42,353 nucleotides of DNA. Source: an uncultured Flavobacteriales bacterium. Its GTDB lineage: Bacteria > Bacteroidota > Bacteroidia > Flavobacteriales_D > Crocinitomicaceae. Each line of letters starts with the position of its first letter. The first letter of the stretch is position 1. The stretch covers positions 1-42,353 of the forward strand of contig CAJXCU010000019.1 of assembly GCA_913051935.1 (NCBI GenBank). The letters run 5' to 3'. The notes beneath the pieces are model-generated. The model did not search any database and had not been told where the DNA came from. It saw only the letters and a list, made by a program, of their open reading frames with translations. The position numbers were made by a program, and so were the translations under genes. Below are positions 16,840 through 26,227 of the stretch, in pieces.

Positions 16840-17177
16840 TGCCTTGGATTCCACTCTCATTTAAAGAAACTCTGGCCGGGATTTATACAGATAATGCACC
16901 TCATATTATTTTTAAGCATAGTCCGAGGTGTGGGATTTCAGCAATGGTTTTAAGGCGTTTTGAAAGATCCAATATATTTAAGAATTCAAATGAAAAGTTC
17001 TGGCTTCTGCATGTTATTGAAAATAGGGAAACATCAAATGCCTTAGCAACTGATCTCAATGTAAGACATGAATCTCCCCAGATTTTGGTTATTTATCAAG
17101 GGGAGTGTGTACATCATGCGGCGCACTCCGAAATTGATGCCAATCAACTTGAAACCATAATAAACGGTATAAAATGA
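16839..17177 (+). CDS. ytxJ: YtxJ/BrxC-type monothiol bacilliredoxin
   Basis: A 112-residue thioredoxin-fold protein. The motif HSPRCGIS carries the reactive Cys31; a second Cys (near 90) is outside the usual CxxC position, so it fits the monothiol bacilliredoxin (YtxJ, formerly DUF2847) family. That family removes bacillithiol from S-bacillithiolated proteins. The strand/Pro element ESPQILVIYQGECVHHAAHS is typical of the fold's cis-Pro region. Its presence implies this organism uses bacillithiol, which is known in Bacteroidota. It overlaps pheS by one base and the next gene by four (ATGA). Confidence 0.85.
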   Translation: MPWIPLSFKETLAGIYTDNAPHIIFKHSPRCGISAMVLRRFERSNIFKNSNEKFWLLHVIENRETSNALATDLNVRHESPQILVIYQGECVHHAAHSEIDANQLETIINGIK

Positions 17178-18307
17178 AAAAAATAGCCGCAATTGTACTG
17201 GCGATTGTATTAGTAATTGCATTTGTCCTTCCATATATCGGAAAAAATCAAACCGATAATGAGAATCTGATTGATTTTGGTTTTGAATCCTCCAGTACCT
17301 ACTTGGCCGTTCAAAAAGGAAACCCATTTGTATTCGATGCCAATGTAGGCCAGAATATTGATCGAATTGAACTCTCTGTGAATGGCAATCCAGTCAAATC
17401 ATGGAATTCAGAAGGGGAAATATCGTGGATAGATGCACAAGTTTTAACTTTCAAAGTCCAAACAGAATTTTACAATCTAGGGACTTATTCAATTGAGCTG
17501 CGTGGGTTTTCATCTGATGAGCTTGTTCAAAATGATGAACGATTTCTGTTTGTAAATGCAAAAAATGCACTTCAGGAGCAAGAGTTTGAGTTATTAGATA
17601 CCCATCCTCATAATCCCGATAATTTCACTCAAGGGTATGAATTTTTTAAGGATAAACTTTTCGAGTCAACAGGTAATCCGCGCCAAATGAATACAACAAT
17701 GGTAGCGGAAATTGAACGAACAACAGGTCGTTCGATTCGCGAAGTAAAACAATCAAATCCGATTTTTGGTGAGGGGATTACCATACTGGATTCAAAGATA
17801 TATCAGATTTCTTGGCAAGACGAGAAATGTTTTGTTTATGATTTGGAAGGTCTAAATGTTTTAGACACCCTCAATTACCAAGGTGAAGGCTGGGGCTTAT
17901 GCAATGACGGAACAAACGTCATTATGTCTAATGGTACCAATCAATTGACATTTCGTGACCCAAATAATTTTGAAGTATTAAAAACAATCGAAGTTCACTC
18001 TGATCGAGGACCGGTCACAAATTTAAACGAGCTTGACTACGTCAATGGTAAAGTTTTTGCGAATATATGGATGAGTGAGCAGCGATTTCAGCATGATGCA
18101 CGTATGAATCTGTCAAAGATTGTTGTCATTGATCCCAAAACAGGAGCTGCAGAAAGGTATATTGACCTGCAGGAAATTTTGAGAAAAGCATCAGTAACAA
18201 ATGTTCCTAACGGAATTGCTTACAGAAAAAGTACAAATTCCTTTTGGTTAACAGGAAAGTATTGGAATCAGGTTTATGAGATCGCCTTAAAGACTAAAAG
18301 TATATAG
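17174..18307 (+). CDS. Glutaminyl-peptide cyclotransferase (QC-type beta-propeller)
   Basis: A 377-residue protein with an N-terminal membrane anchor or signal (MKKIAAIVLAIVLVIAFVLP), an extra Ig-like domain (about 30-130), and a C-terminal five-bladed-propeller glutamine cyclotransferase domain (plant/bacterial type, PF05096). Hallmarks are HPHNPDNFTQGYEF, ESTGNPRQM, FGEGITIL, EGWGLCNDG and NELDYVNGKVFANIW. The family converts N-terminal Gln of secreted proteins to pyroglutamate, here presumably in the periplasm, where it could finish T9SS or lipoprotein substrates whose mature ends start with Gln. It is co-translated with ytxJ. The extra N-terminal beta domain is longer than in plant enzymes. 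Confidence 0.88.
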   Translation: MKKIAAIVLAIVLVIAFVLPYIGKNQTDNENLIDFGFESSSTYLAVQKGNPFVFDANVGQNIDRIELSVNGNPVKSWNSEGEISWIDAQVLTFKVQTEFYNLGTYSIELRGFSSDELVQNDERFLFVNAKNALQEQEFELLDTHPHNPDNFTQGYEFFKDKLFESTGNPRQMNTTMVAEIERTTGRSIREVKQSNPIFGEGITILDSKIYQISWQDEKCFVYDLEGLNVLDTLNYQGEGWGLCNDGTNVIMSNGTNQLTFRDPNNFEVLKTIEVHSDRGPVTNLNELDYVNGKVFANIWMSEQRFQHDARMNLSKIVVIDPKTGAAERYIDLQEILRKASVTNVPNGIAYRKSTNSFWLTGKYWNQVYEIALKTKSI

Positions 18308-19172
18308 GTCTAGCATTCATTTTTCCGTTTGCGTAAATTAATGTTGGAAAGGGTATTTTTAAGGTGTTCAATGACTCAAGTAAGCCCTTTAAAAACTTTG
18401 ATTTAACGTTGAGCCGGCTTAAGTCAACATCCAATGAAAAAAGAAACTCTCGATGACTCGTAATTCCTCCGTAGTTCATCGCGTCACCCTTTAACCTTCC
18501 TCTGATGCTATGTCCAAAGCTGAGCATCATCCAATCAGGCCATTTATCCAGCCCCATTTGTCTAGGAGAAAAGCTAAGCCAATAGGTTTGTCCATTGTAA
18601 TCCTTGAGGACGGATTCGATGAAATTGCTCCCAAGAACTTCTGGTCTTTCAATTGCAAAACGAGTTTGATGAAATGAAAATTTTGGTTTAAAAATTTGTG
18701 CTTTTAAATAGTGCTCTTGAAAAATATACATTCCAACCCCAAGAGCATTAAATCCCATATCGCTTAGCGAAAACCCCCAAGATTCACTGAAGCCATCGAG
18801 AACCTCGATCCCTGTAAAATAGGTAAGCCCAATACCTGCTGCCAATAAAATACTTTTCTTCTTTTTTAGACCTGTCCATGAAAAGAGAGCATCTAGCCCT
18901 CGAGTTACATGATAGCATGAAAAAGTGTGGCCTAGTTTATCCATTTGCATCCAGTTTTTAGCATCATTGAAGAGGTGAAAGGATATTTGGCTTTGTTGAC
19001 CATACCATAGTTTTCCGAGACCATAGAGACTCCCCGCACTTACTGCACCTACGCTGGCCGTGGACCAAGTAAATTTCTGTATTGAAAATTCAGTATCCGA
19101 AGTGTCATGGACCTCTTGGGCCACAACCTGAGTAGCCAAAGCTAAGAGTGGCAAAAATAAAATCAGCCTCAT
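18294..19172 (-). CDS. DUF2279-family exported protein
   Basis: A 292-residue protein with signal peptide (ends VVAQEV). It matches the YfiM/DUF2279 pattern: QMDKLGHTFSCYHVTRGL, an Asp-Lys-x-Gly-His motif, then a hydrophobic helix region ending FSESWGFSLSDMGFNALG. The C-terminal part (YWLSFSPRQMGLDKWPDWMMLSFGHSIRG) looks like a short barrel or surface domain. Function is unknown in the family; some members sit near lipid A or LPS genes. It overlaps the 3' end of the glutaminyl cyclotransferase by 14 bases on the opposite strand. Confidence 0.75.
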   Translation of the reverse strand: MRLILFLPLLALATQVVAQEVHDTSDTEFSIQKFTWSTASVGAVSAGSLYGLGKLWYGQQSQISFHLFNDAKNWMQMDKLGHTFSCYHVTRGLDALFSWTGLKKKKSILLAAGIGLTYFTGIEVLDGFSESWGFSLSDMGFNALGVGMYIFQEHYLKAQIFKPKFSFHQTRFAIERPEVLGSNFIESVLKDYNGQTYWLSFSPRQMGLDKWPDWMMLSFGHSIRGRLKGDAMNYGGITSHREFLFSLDVDLSRLNVKSKFLKGLLESLNTLKIPFPTLIYANGKMNARPIYF

Positions 19173-19238
19173 GCTTCTAATTTAGAGAATATATCCTAGT
19201 TTTCTACGTTATTACATTTAATGTAAAATCAACAAAAC

Positions 19239-19922
19239 ATGGGAAATAGTAGAAAAGATTGGAATGATATTAAAAGTAACGATAGTTGGTCGATATTTAA
19301 AATCATGTCAGAGTTTGTTGAAGGGTTTGACCGAATGTCTAAAATAGGGCCTTGTGTTTCGATTTTTGGTTCTGCTAGGACACCAGAAGAAAATCCTCAT
19401 TACAAATTGGGTGTTGATTTGGCTGAGGAATTGTCGAGGAGAGGATATGGTATTATTTCAGGAGGCGGACCTGGCATTATGGAAGCAGCGAATCGAGGCG
19501 CACAAAAAGGTGTTGGTCCGTCAGTGGGCTTAAATATTGACTTACCATTTGAGCAAAATCATAACCTATATATTGATCCTGCTCACAATCTAGAATTTGA
19601 TTATTTTTTTGTTAGAAAGGTCATTTTTGTGAAGTATTCTCAAGCCTTTGTTGCACTCCCAGGAGGGTTTGGAACTCTTGATGAGCTATTCGAGGCACTT
19701 ACACTAATTCAAACAAAGAAAATTGCGAGGCGACCTGTCGTTCTTGTAGGAAAAGAATATTGGTCGGGAATGACAGATTGGATTAAAAAGACAATGCTCG
19801 ATGCGGAGCGAAATATTTCTCTGGAAGATTTAGATTTATTTTGTTTGGTCGATTCGCCAGAAGAGGCTGTAGAATATATTGAAGATTTCTTTACGACTCA
19901 TTCCTTGACGCCGAATTTCTAA
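19239..19922 (+). CDS. LOG-family (TIGR00730) Rossmann-fold protein
   Basis: A 227-residue cytoplasmic protein. The family signature is ISGGGPGIMEA (73-83) and PGGFGTLDE (141-149), which form the nucleotide-binding and catalytic pocket of LOG proteins (cytokinin riboside 5'-monophosphate phosphoribohydrolases; the TIGR00730 group). Bacterial members cleave AMP-like nucleotides to base and ribose-5-phosphate; the real substrate here is unknown. A TACATTTA near-consensus box is 18 bases upstream. It is divergent from the DUF2279 gene. Confidence 0.93.
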   Translation: MGNSRKDWNDIKSNDSWSIFKIMSEFVEGFDRMSKIGPCVSIFGSARTPEENPHYKLGVDLAEELSRRGYGIISGGGPGIMEAANRGAQKGVGPSVGLNIDLPFEQNHNLYIDPAHNLEFDYFFVRKVIFVKYSQAFVALPGGFGTLDELFEALTLIQTKKIARRPVVLVGKEYWSGMTDWIKKTMLDAERNISLEDLDLFCLVDSPEEAVEYIEDFFTTHSLTPNF

Positions 19923-19937
19923 TTTTCCAAAAGACTC

Positions 19938-19945
19938 TATATTTA
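19938..19945 (+). promoter_or_regulatory. Near-consensus -7 box for PASTA gene (TATATTTA)
   Basis: TATATTTA has one mismatch (final A) to TAnnTTTG. Four bases (CAGT) separate it from the GTG at 19950: the same tight spacing as at rsgA, aroE and the aldehyde dehydrogenase gene. Confidence 0.4.
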
Positions 19946-19949
19946 CAGT

Positions 19950-20795
19950 GTGAAAAACAAGCCCACGCCCATATTTAAAACTAGGATATTCACTGTGATC
20001 AAGCAGTTTTTTTGGTCTCGTACTTTCTTATTCAGCATATTTTTTCTTTTTTTCCTCTATGGGGGTATTCTCTACGGGACAATGCGCTATCTCGATGTAT
20101 TTACGAATCATGGTGAAGAGGTCGCCGTACCCAATCTTCTGGGCTTGTCTGCCGTCGATGCAAAGATGGAATTGGAAGAATTGGGGCTCAGTTATGAAAT
20201 ACTTGACAGCATATACGACCCGAATCAGCCAAATGGTATTGTGAAAGAGCAAATGATTCAGCCCACAACCGTATCGAAAGTTTATGTTAAATCAGATCGT
20301 GTTATTGGTCTAAGGCTTTCGAAGAAAAGAGAGCTCACCGAAATGCCGGACCTTTTGTTTGAAGAGGTCGAGTTTGCCAAGGATAAATTGATACGTAGAG
20401 GATTTAAATATAATATAGAATATGAGCCCACTACTGAGGCGGATGGCTCTGTGCTTGAACAAAAATATGATGGCTTGACGATCTCATCGGGAACTAGAAT
20501 ATTAAAAGGTTCCGAAATTACGCTTGTTGTTGGTCGCAATGAAATAGGTGTGCGACTTGAGCTCCCGAATCTTGTCGGGATGAATTATTCAGATGCAATC
20601 AATTTGTTGGCGAGCTCTGGGTTTCAATCATATTCTACAATTTGTAATGACTGCGAAACCAAATCAGACACTTTAAATGCAATTGTTTTTGGTCAATCAC
20701 CAGAGTATTTTGAAAATAAATTACTTGAGAGGTCCAAACACATTACTGTTCTAATAAATGCTGGAAATACAGCGTCAGAAAACTCTTTCGAATGA
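19950..20795 (+). CDS. Membrane-anchored PASTA-domain protein (GTG start)
   Basis: A 281-residue protein with one transmembrane segment at about 25-45 after a basic N-terminus, then three PASTA repeats (about 58-125, 130-195, 203-272). These are recognised by VPNLLGLSAVDAKMELEELGL, EMPDLLFEEVEFAKDKLIRRG and LPNLVGMNYSDAINLLASSG. PASTA modules bind peptidoglycan fragments and beta-lactam-like ligands, often on Ser/Thr kinases or class A PBPs; here there is no kinase or PBP domain. Its stop overlaps the ATG of the T9SS gene (ATGA). Starts at GTG; no ATG in frame gives a complete membrane segment. Confidence 0.88.
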   Translation: MKNKPTPIFKTRIFTVIKQFFWSRTFLFSIFFLFFLYGGILYGTMRYLDVFTNHGEEVAVPNLLGLSAVDAKMELEELGLSYEILDSIYDPNQPNGIVKEQMIQPTTVSKVYVKSDRVIGLRLSKKRELTEMPDLLFEEVEFAKDKLIRRGFKYNIEYEPTTEADGSVLEQKYDGLTISSGTRILKGSEITLVVGRNEIGVRLELPNLVGMNYSDAINLLASSGFQSYSTICNDCETKSDTLNAIVFGQSPEYFENKLLERSKHITVLINAGNTASENSFE

Positions 20796-23008
20796 ATACA
20801 TTCCGTTGTCTTTTCATCCTAGCTCCATTTTGGCTACTAAATATAGTTAGTGGACAAATTGAACTTGGGCCGTTGACCCAAAATCATGATCAAAGCGTTC
20901 TACCACAGCTAAAGGTAGGAACCATCGATAGTTCTTTTATTTATTCAACAGATACTTTAGGGCTTCCTTTTTTTGATGATTTTACAACCAATAAAATACA
21001 ACAGTATAGTCCCGATTTTTCTAGCTCACTAGCAACAAGTGAGTTATATTATTACTTGATTGATCAGTCAACAGCCTTACCTATAGCCAATGATTTACTC
21101 TTCACAAATCAGGTTACGTTTCATAGGTATTTCGATCCTGCTGAAGGAACTTTTACAGATACCATTTTTGATTCTCAAGCAATCAATATTGCTGATTTTT
21201 CATCTTACCCTGTCGATTATGAACCTGTTGATTTATATCCACCGTATTATATTTACGATACCTTAAGCCCGGGAGATGAATCCGATACGGTTTGGATTCA
21301 GAATCCTCCATTTTTTCAGGACTCAGCACGTCAGTTTTTCTTACCTGTATCAGATCCAAATCTTTTGTGGGTTGATAATTATGCATATCATAATTATAGA
21401 TATGGCGACCATCCTCGAACTTTAGGGGTGATGACCTTTGACGGTCTTGATGAATATGGTTACCCTTATGCAATAGGAACAACCTCTTCAGGTTACGCTG
21501 ATGCTTTGACCTCTAAACCTATTAATTTATCAGATATGAGTCCTACTGACTCTATTTACATGTCTTTTATTTATCAGCCTCAAGGATTTGGTGATGAACC
21601 GGAATCTACCGATTCTCTTCTCCTAGAATTTTATGATTCGGCCAATAATCAGTGGAATAGAATATGGGGTGACACAGGAAGAAGTGTTGCGCCTTTTCGT
21701 GTTGTACACCTTCCGCTCATGGGGAATAATTATTTCACAGATGCTTTTCAATTTCGGTTTAGAAATTATGGTGGTCTTTCAGGGTCTTTGGATCATTTTC
21801 ATCTAGATATGGTTTATCTTAGAGAAGCAACCCCACCTGCATATATAGATACTGTTTTCAAGGACTTTTCCTTTGTTTATCCTGTGAACTCTTTGTTAAA
21901 TGAGTATACCTCTGTGCCGTGGGATCACTATCGAGAATCTATCGATAACAAAATGAGCGCAGCTATGGAGGTTGTTGTTTTTAATGGAAGCAGTGGTCCT
22001 GAAAACTACCAGGATGGAGCGATAGATATTGCATACAATGGTATCAGCGAAGGCAATTTTATACTCCAAGGTTTTACCCTGGCAGAGCAACAAATTAATT
22101 ATGCTGCGTTGGATTTTGCTACCTCATACCATGACCTGAAGTCAGGTTACGAATTCCCGAGAGATTTATTAGGAGTCTATGAGGAATTTGACGTTAGATT
22201 GAATGCTTCCGCGCAATATCCCAACTATCAACCTAATGATTCAACTGCATTCACTCAAGGGTTTTATAATTTTTATAGCTATGATGATGGTTCTGCTGAG
22301 GCGGCTTTTGGCCCTACCGGAGTTCAGGCTCGACTTGCCATTCATTTTGAAGCATATCAGCCTGACAGCCTTATTGGGGTAAAATTATGTTTTGTACCGT
22401 CAGTGAACGATGTTTCAAATAAGCTTTTTCTACTAACCGTATGGGACGATGAAAATGGAGAACCAGGAGATGTTTTATATGAAGACGATGTTTTCAATCC
22501 TCGGAATCCGACCTACAGTCAAGGTAATAACCAATACTTGAATTACTATTTTATCGATACAATGAAGGTCCCTGTTGGTAATTCTTTTTTCATTGGCTGG
22601 AGACAACTTGATCCTGAGCGTCTTAATCTTGGTTTTGATAGAAATATTGATCAATCTGATGAGATTTTTTACAGTGTTAACGGGGGTGTTTCTTGGTTGG
22701 TTTCTCCTTTTTCAGGAAGCGCGATGGCCCGACCGATATTCTCAACTCAGATGGATGCTTCTCTAGGGCTTATTGAACCAGAAACTGAAAGTATGCAAAT
22801 TGTGATATTTCCCAACCCTGTGCGCGATGAGGTATTTATAAAGAATGCCGGAGGATCCTCGAATGAAAAATTGCTTCTTGATGCAGCAGGCAGAGTTTTG
22901 ATGAGAACAAGGCAGGATTCATTTGATCTTCAAACGATGGATTCTGGCATCTATTTTATTTCAGTCCCTCAATTCTCTGAAAAACGATATAAAGTAATCA
23001 AGCTGTGA
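20792..23008 (+). CDS. Secreted T9SS type A sorting-domain protein
   Basis: A 738-residue exported protein. Signal peptide residues 1-22 (ending VSGQ). The body (about 23-650) is an unknown beta-rich domain with many aromatic, Asp and Ser residues, FDDFTTNKI and DSIYMSFIYQPQGFGD, and no catalytic motif I recognise. The C-terminal ~75 residues form a Por_Secre_tail: IFPNPVRDEVFIKN, LLDAAGRVLM, GIYFISV and a basic KRYKVIKL end. It should be delivered by type IX secretion. Start and stop overlap both neighbours by four bases, so the three-gene block is co-translated. Family members in this position exist across Bacteroidota but have no known function. Confidence 0.85.
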   Translation: MNTFRCLFILAPFWLLNIVSGQIELGPLTQNHDQSVLPQLKVGTIDSSFIYSTDTLGLPFFDDFTTNKIQQYSPDFSSSLATSELYYYLIDQSTALPIANDLLFTNQVTFHRYFDPAEGTFTDTIFDSQAINIADFSSYPVDYEPVDLYPPYYIYDTLSPGDESDTVWIQNPPFFQDSARQFFLPVSDPNLLWVDNYAYHNYRYGDHPRTLGVMTFDGLDEYGYPYAIGTTSSGYADALTSKPINLSDMSPTDSIYMSFIYQPQGFGDEPESTDSLLLEFYDSANNQWNRIWGDTGRSVAPFRVVHLPLMGNNYFTDAFQFRFRNYGGLSGSLDHFHLDMVYLREATPPAYIDTVFKDFSFVYPVNSLLNEYTSVPWDHYRESIDNKMSAAMEVVVFNGSSGPENYQDGAIDIAYNGISEGNFILQGFTLAEQQINYAALDFATSYHDLKSGYEFPRDLLGVYEEFDVRLNASAQYPNYQPNDSTAFTQGFYNFYSYDDGSAEAAFGPTGVQARLAIHFEAYQPDSLIGVKLCFVPSVNDVSNKLFLLTVWDDENGEPGDVLYEDDVFNPRNPTYSQGNNQYLNYYFIDTMKVPVGNSFFIGWRQLDPERLNLGFDRNIDQSDEIFYSVNGGVSWLVSPFSGSAMARPIFSTQMDASLGLIEPETESMQIVIFPNPVRDEVFIKNAGGSSNEKLLLDAAGRVLMRTRQDSFDLQTMDSGIYFISVPQFSEKRYKVIKL

Positions 23009-24027
23009 CCGAAGATGAATCCATAGAGTCAGAACAGGAGGATTTGTACGAGCACTATAGGTTTCAGGCAGATCCTCGCCAAGAACAGATTAGGATAGAC
23101 AAATTTTTAGGTGAACGATTGGCAAATACCTCTCGTAATAAAATCCAAATTGCTGCAAGGGAAGGAAATATTTTGGTCAATGGTGAAAAAGTAAAACAGA
23201 ATTACCGCGTTAAGCCTGGTGATTTGGTAACAATGGTGCTGCCATATCCTGTTAGAAATTTTGAGCTGAAGCCTCAAGATATTCCCATCAACATTCTTCA
23301 TGAAGACGATAATTTTGTCATTGTAAATAAAGATGCGGGAATGGTTGTTCATCCCGGCCATGGAAATCACGATGGAACCTTAGTTAATGCATTATTGCAT
23401 CACTTTGATCAACTTCCAGAGCTTCCTTCTGATTATTCTGGGCGTCCTGGTTTGGTACACAGGATTGATAAAAACACGTCAGGTCTTCTGGTCGTTGCAA
23501 AAACAGAGCGAGCATTGACAAAGCTTGCCAAACAATTCTATGATAAGACCACGTCAAGGAAATACTTTGCATTGGTATGGGGAGATGTTGAACATGACGG
23601 TACGATTGTTGGAAATATAGCTCGTTCAAAAAAAAATAGAAAAGTAATGGCTGTATATCCGGATGGTGATGAAGGCAAGCATGCAGTAACACATTTTAAG
23701 GTCGTTGAAAGATTCGGATATGTGACCCTCGTTGAGTGTAGGTTAGAAACGGGGCGAACACACCAAATTCGTGCACATTTTAAATGGATTGGGCATCCTT
23801 TGTTCAACGATATGGAATATGGAGGTAATAAAGTGTTAAAAGGTTTGAAAACGGCAAAGTATCAAAAGTTTATAGAAAACAATTTCCAACTATTTAAAGG
23901 TCAGGCACTTCACGCGCAATCGTTGGGTTTTGTCCACCCCGAAACCGGTGAAGATCTACTATTTTCAGAGGAGTTACCTGAATATTTTAAATTGGCCCTG
24001 AAGCGATTCCGGGATTATTGTAAATAA
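23005..24027 (+). CDS. RluA-family 23S rRNA/tRNA pseudouridine synthase, S4-domain (RluD-like; GTG start)
   Basis: A 340-residue enzyme making pseudouridine in RNA. An N-terminal S4 RNA-binding domain (about 28-90, RIDKFLGERLANTSRNKIQ) precedes the catalytic domain with the invariant Asp155 in HRIDKNTSGLLVVAKT and the RxH element LETGRTHQIRAHF. The architecture fits RluD (23S U1911/1915/1917) but RluC cannot be excluded by eye. The GTG start overlaps the stop of the secreted gene (GTGA). Why an rRNA modifier is co-translated with a PASTA protein and a T9SS substrate is not obvious. Confidence 0.92.
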   Translation: MTEDESIESEQEDLYEHYRFQADPRQEQIRIDKFLGERLANTSRNKIQIAAREGNILVNGEKVKQNYRVKPGDLVTMVLPYPVRNFELKPQDIPINILHEDDNFVIVNKDAGMVVHPGHGNHDGTLVNALLHHFDQLPELPSDYSGRPGLVHRIDKNTSGLLVVAKTERALTKLAKQFYDKTTSRKYFALVWGDVEHDGTIVGNIARSKKNRKVMAVYPDGDEGKHAVTHFKVVERFGYVTLVECRLETGRTHQIRAHFKWIGHPLFNDMEYGGNKVLKGLKTAKYQKFIENNFQLFKGQALHAQSLGFVHPETGEDLLFSEELPEYFKLALKRFRDYCK

Positions 24028-24041
24028 TGATAATTTTTCTT

Positions 24042-24049
24042 TATTTTTG
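24042..24049 (+). promoter_or_regulatory. -7 promoter box for the OmpA/PD40 gene (TATTTTTG)
   Basis: Exact TAnnTTTG match with a TTG 21 bases upstream (24018-24020), an acceptable -33 spacing. The leader to the ATG at 24081 is about 28 bases and A-rich. Confidence 0.6.
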
Positions 24050-24080
24050 CTTTTCCGATAGGAATAACGACTATTAACCT

Positions 24081-26207
24081 ATGAACAAGATTTTTACAGT
24101 ACTCTTATTTTTGCTTTTCACATCGACGCTATTGGCTCAATCCTCCGGGCCCAAATATGTTAGAGAAGCATACACATCATTTGAATCCGGAAAATATTTT
24201 GAAGCCATCGATAAATGTCAGGCAGCCTTCACAAAGCTTGGTTCGAAAGGCTCTCTAAAACAAAAGGGTGATATGGCCTTTAAAATTGCAGAATCGTACA
24301 GGCTTTTAGAACGTTATGAAAGTGCAAATGAATGGCTAGATGTTTGTGTAGAACTAAAATATTTTGATATCAACCCAAACATCTATTTTTTGAAGGGTGA
24401 AGCCTTGCGAAAGATGGGTGATTTTGGAAAGGCTGAAAAAAGTTATTCAGAATTTAAGAAATTAGCTGACGGAGCCCGTTCGGACGAGGTCGAAGTAGCA
24501 TTAAAATCATGTGAAGAGTACAAGTTCTACGACATGATGGAGTCCGAAATAAACTATGAGGTTCAGTGCGAGACCAAAATAAACAGAAAGGAGTTCGATA
24601 TGTCACCTGCTTTCGCAGACAAGAAAGGTTTGAAGGTATATTTTTCGTCAAGCAGACAGGAAAGCTCAGGTATTGGTAGGGATCCTATAACGGGTGAGAA
24701 ATATATGGATCTTTATGTTGCGGAGTTCGATAAGAATGGTGACCCGACCAACGTAGTTTCAATAGATAAAGATGGTATTGTGAACACCTCCGAAAGTGAA
24801 GGCTCCTTGTGTTTTGATAAAAAATTCAAAACAATGTATTTCACTCGATGTCCAAATAAAGATAAGATGATGTTGGGATGTGATATTTGGAAGGTGAGTA
24901 TCGTTGATGGTCAATTTGCTGATCCAGTCAAACTTAACTTAAAACGAGATGAAAAAGAATCCGTTGGTCATCCTTGTTTGACAACCGATGGAATGAAGCT
25001 AATTTTTGCCTCTGACATGAAGTCTAGTGGTGGCGATGTATCTTTTGGTGGACGAGATTTGTGGTACATTACATACAACAAAAAGGCAAAGGTCTGGGAT
25101 TCTATTCCGAGGAACATGGGCCCAAGCTATAATACTTCAGGAAATGAACTTTTCCCCTCTATTGGAAAAGGTGGTGAATTATTTTTTGCAAGCGACGGCC
25201 ATAAAGGAATTGGCGGTTTAGATATTTTTGTGTGCAAACCTACCGAAGAGAAAAACACCTGGGATATAGCCCAAAACATGGGTTATCCCATCAACTCTCC
25301 AAGCAATGACTATGCAATTACAAGCCGTGGTAAAAGAGGATATTTCACATCTGAGAGAAGGTTAAACAGCAACCAATATTCACCAGATTTGTGGAGCTAT
25401 AGCATTCCACCAAATCTTTACGACGTCCAAGTTATTGTTCATGAGTTCGGAAACAAAAATAAAAGGATTCCTGATGCTCAGGTCTCATTCTTTGGCACTG
25501 ATGATTCCGACTGGAATGGCGAAACAAATGAGTCTGGGACAACTATCAAGTACGATGTGAAAAATGGTAAGCAGCGTTACATAAATGAAGATGTGACCTA
25601 TTCTATCAATGCAATGAAAGATGGCTTCCTTCAAAATCCAAATGCAACAAAAATAACTACCGAAGGCCTCAAAGAGAGCCAATCATTTATTGTGGAAATT
25701 GAGCTTGTTCCTATTGTAGAAGAAATTAGAACACCAGAGGTTCGTTATCCATTAAATGAGTGGACATTTATCAATGACTCAACTTGTATGTCGACTGATT
25801 CATTAGACTTTCTTTACAATCTTTTGAGTACCCATCCTTACATTACCATTGATCTTTTCTCCCATACTGATTCTCGTTCATCTGCGAGTTACAACCAAGT
25901 CCTTTCTGAGAATAGAGCGAAGGCAGTGTACAAGTTTTTGGTTGAAGAAAAAGGAATTGATTCAAGAAGAATTCAACCCATTGGCAAGGGGGAAGCTGAG
26001 CCCGCATCTTGGGTTGATGAAAATGGTAAATCAATTGTTCTTACAGAGCGATATATTAATAAATACAGGACATCTGATAAGGCTAAATTCGAGCGATTAC
26101 ACCAAATTAATAGACGTACAACAGCTAGAATTACTAGTCAAGATTTTGACCCGAGCACTGCTTCTCCTGCAAATCCGGAATGGATGGAGTTTAAGCCTCT
26201 GAAGTAG
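24081..26207 (+). CDS. OmpA-family lipoprotein-like protein with TPR, PD40 propeller and OmpA domain
   Basis: A 708-residue exported protein. Signal peptide 1-20 (ALLAQ). In order: TPR-like repeats (about 25-145; KYVREAYTSFESGKYFEAIDK, KSYSEFKKLAD), WD40-like/PD40 beta-propeller (about 170-430; repeated SPAFADKKGLKVYFSS, YFTRCPNKD, GGLDIFVCKP), a carboxypeptidase-regulatory-like domain (about 450-545), and a C-terminal OmpA domain binding peptidoglycan (LFSHTDSRSSASYNQVLSENRA, IGKGEAEPA). This domain order is common in Bacteroidota and related to the PorE-type T9SS and envelope-anchoring proteins. It likely links the outer membrane to peptidoglycan. Confidence 0.9.
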   Translation: MNKIFTVLLFLLFTSTLLAQSSGPKYVREAYTSFESGKYFEAIDKCQAAFTKLGSKGSLKQKGDMAFKIAESYRLLERYESANEWLDVCVELKYFDINPNIYFLKGEALRKMGDFGKAEKSYSEFKKLADGARSDEVEVALKSCEEYKFYDMMESEINYEVQCETKINRKEFDMSPAFADKKGLKVYFSSSRQESSGIGRDPITGEKYMDLYVAEFDKNGDPTNVVSIDKDGIVNTSESEGSLCFDKKFKTMYFTRCPNKDKMMLGCDIWKVSIVDGQFADPVKLNLKRDEKESVGHPCLTTDGMKLIFASDMKSSGGDVSFGGRDLWYITYNKKAKVWDSIPRNMGPSYNTSGNELFPSIGKGGELFFASDGHKGIGGLDIFVCKPTEEKNTWDIAQNMGYPINSPSNDYAITSRGKRGYFTSERRLNSNQYSPDLWSYSIPPNLYDVQVIVHEFGNKNKRIPDAQVSFFGTDDSDWNGETNESGTTIKYDVKNGKQRYINEDVTYSINAMKDGFLQNPNATKITTEGLKESQSFIVEIELVPIVEEIRTPEVRYPLNEWTFINDSTCMSTDSLDFLYNLLSTHPYITIDLFSHTDSRSSASYNQVLSENRAKAVYKFLVEEKGIDSRRIQPIGKGEAEPASWVDENGKSIVLTERYINKYRTSDKAKFERLHQINRRTTARITSQDFDPSTASPANPEWMEFKPLK

Positions 26208-26227
26208 CTAAGCTTGTTAAGTTTTAT

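Noticed and set aside
25849..26202. A 117-codon frame in another phase of the OmpA-domain region
   Set aside because: Overlaps the conserved OmpA domain; composition is not coding-like.
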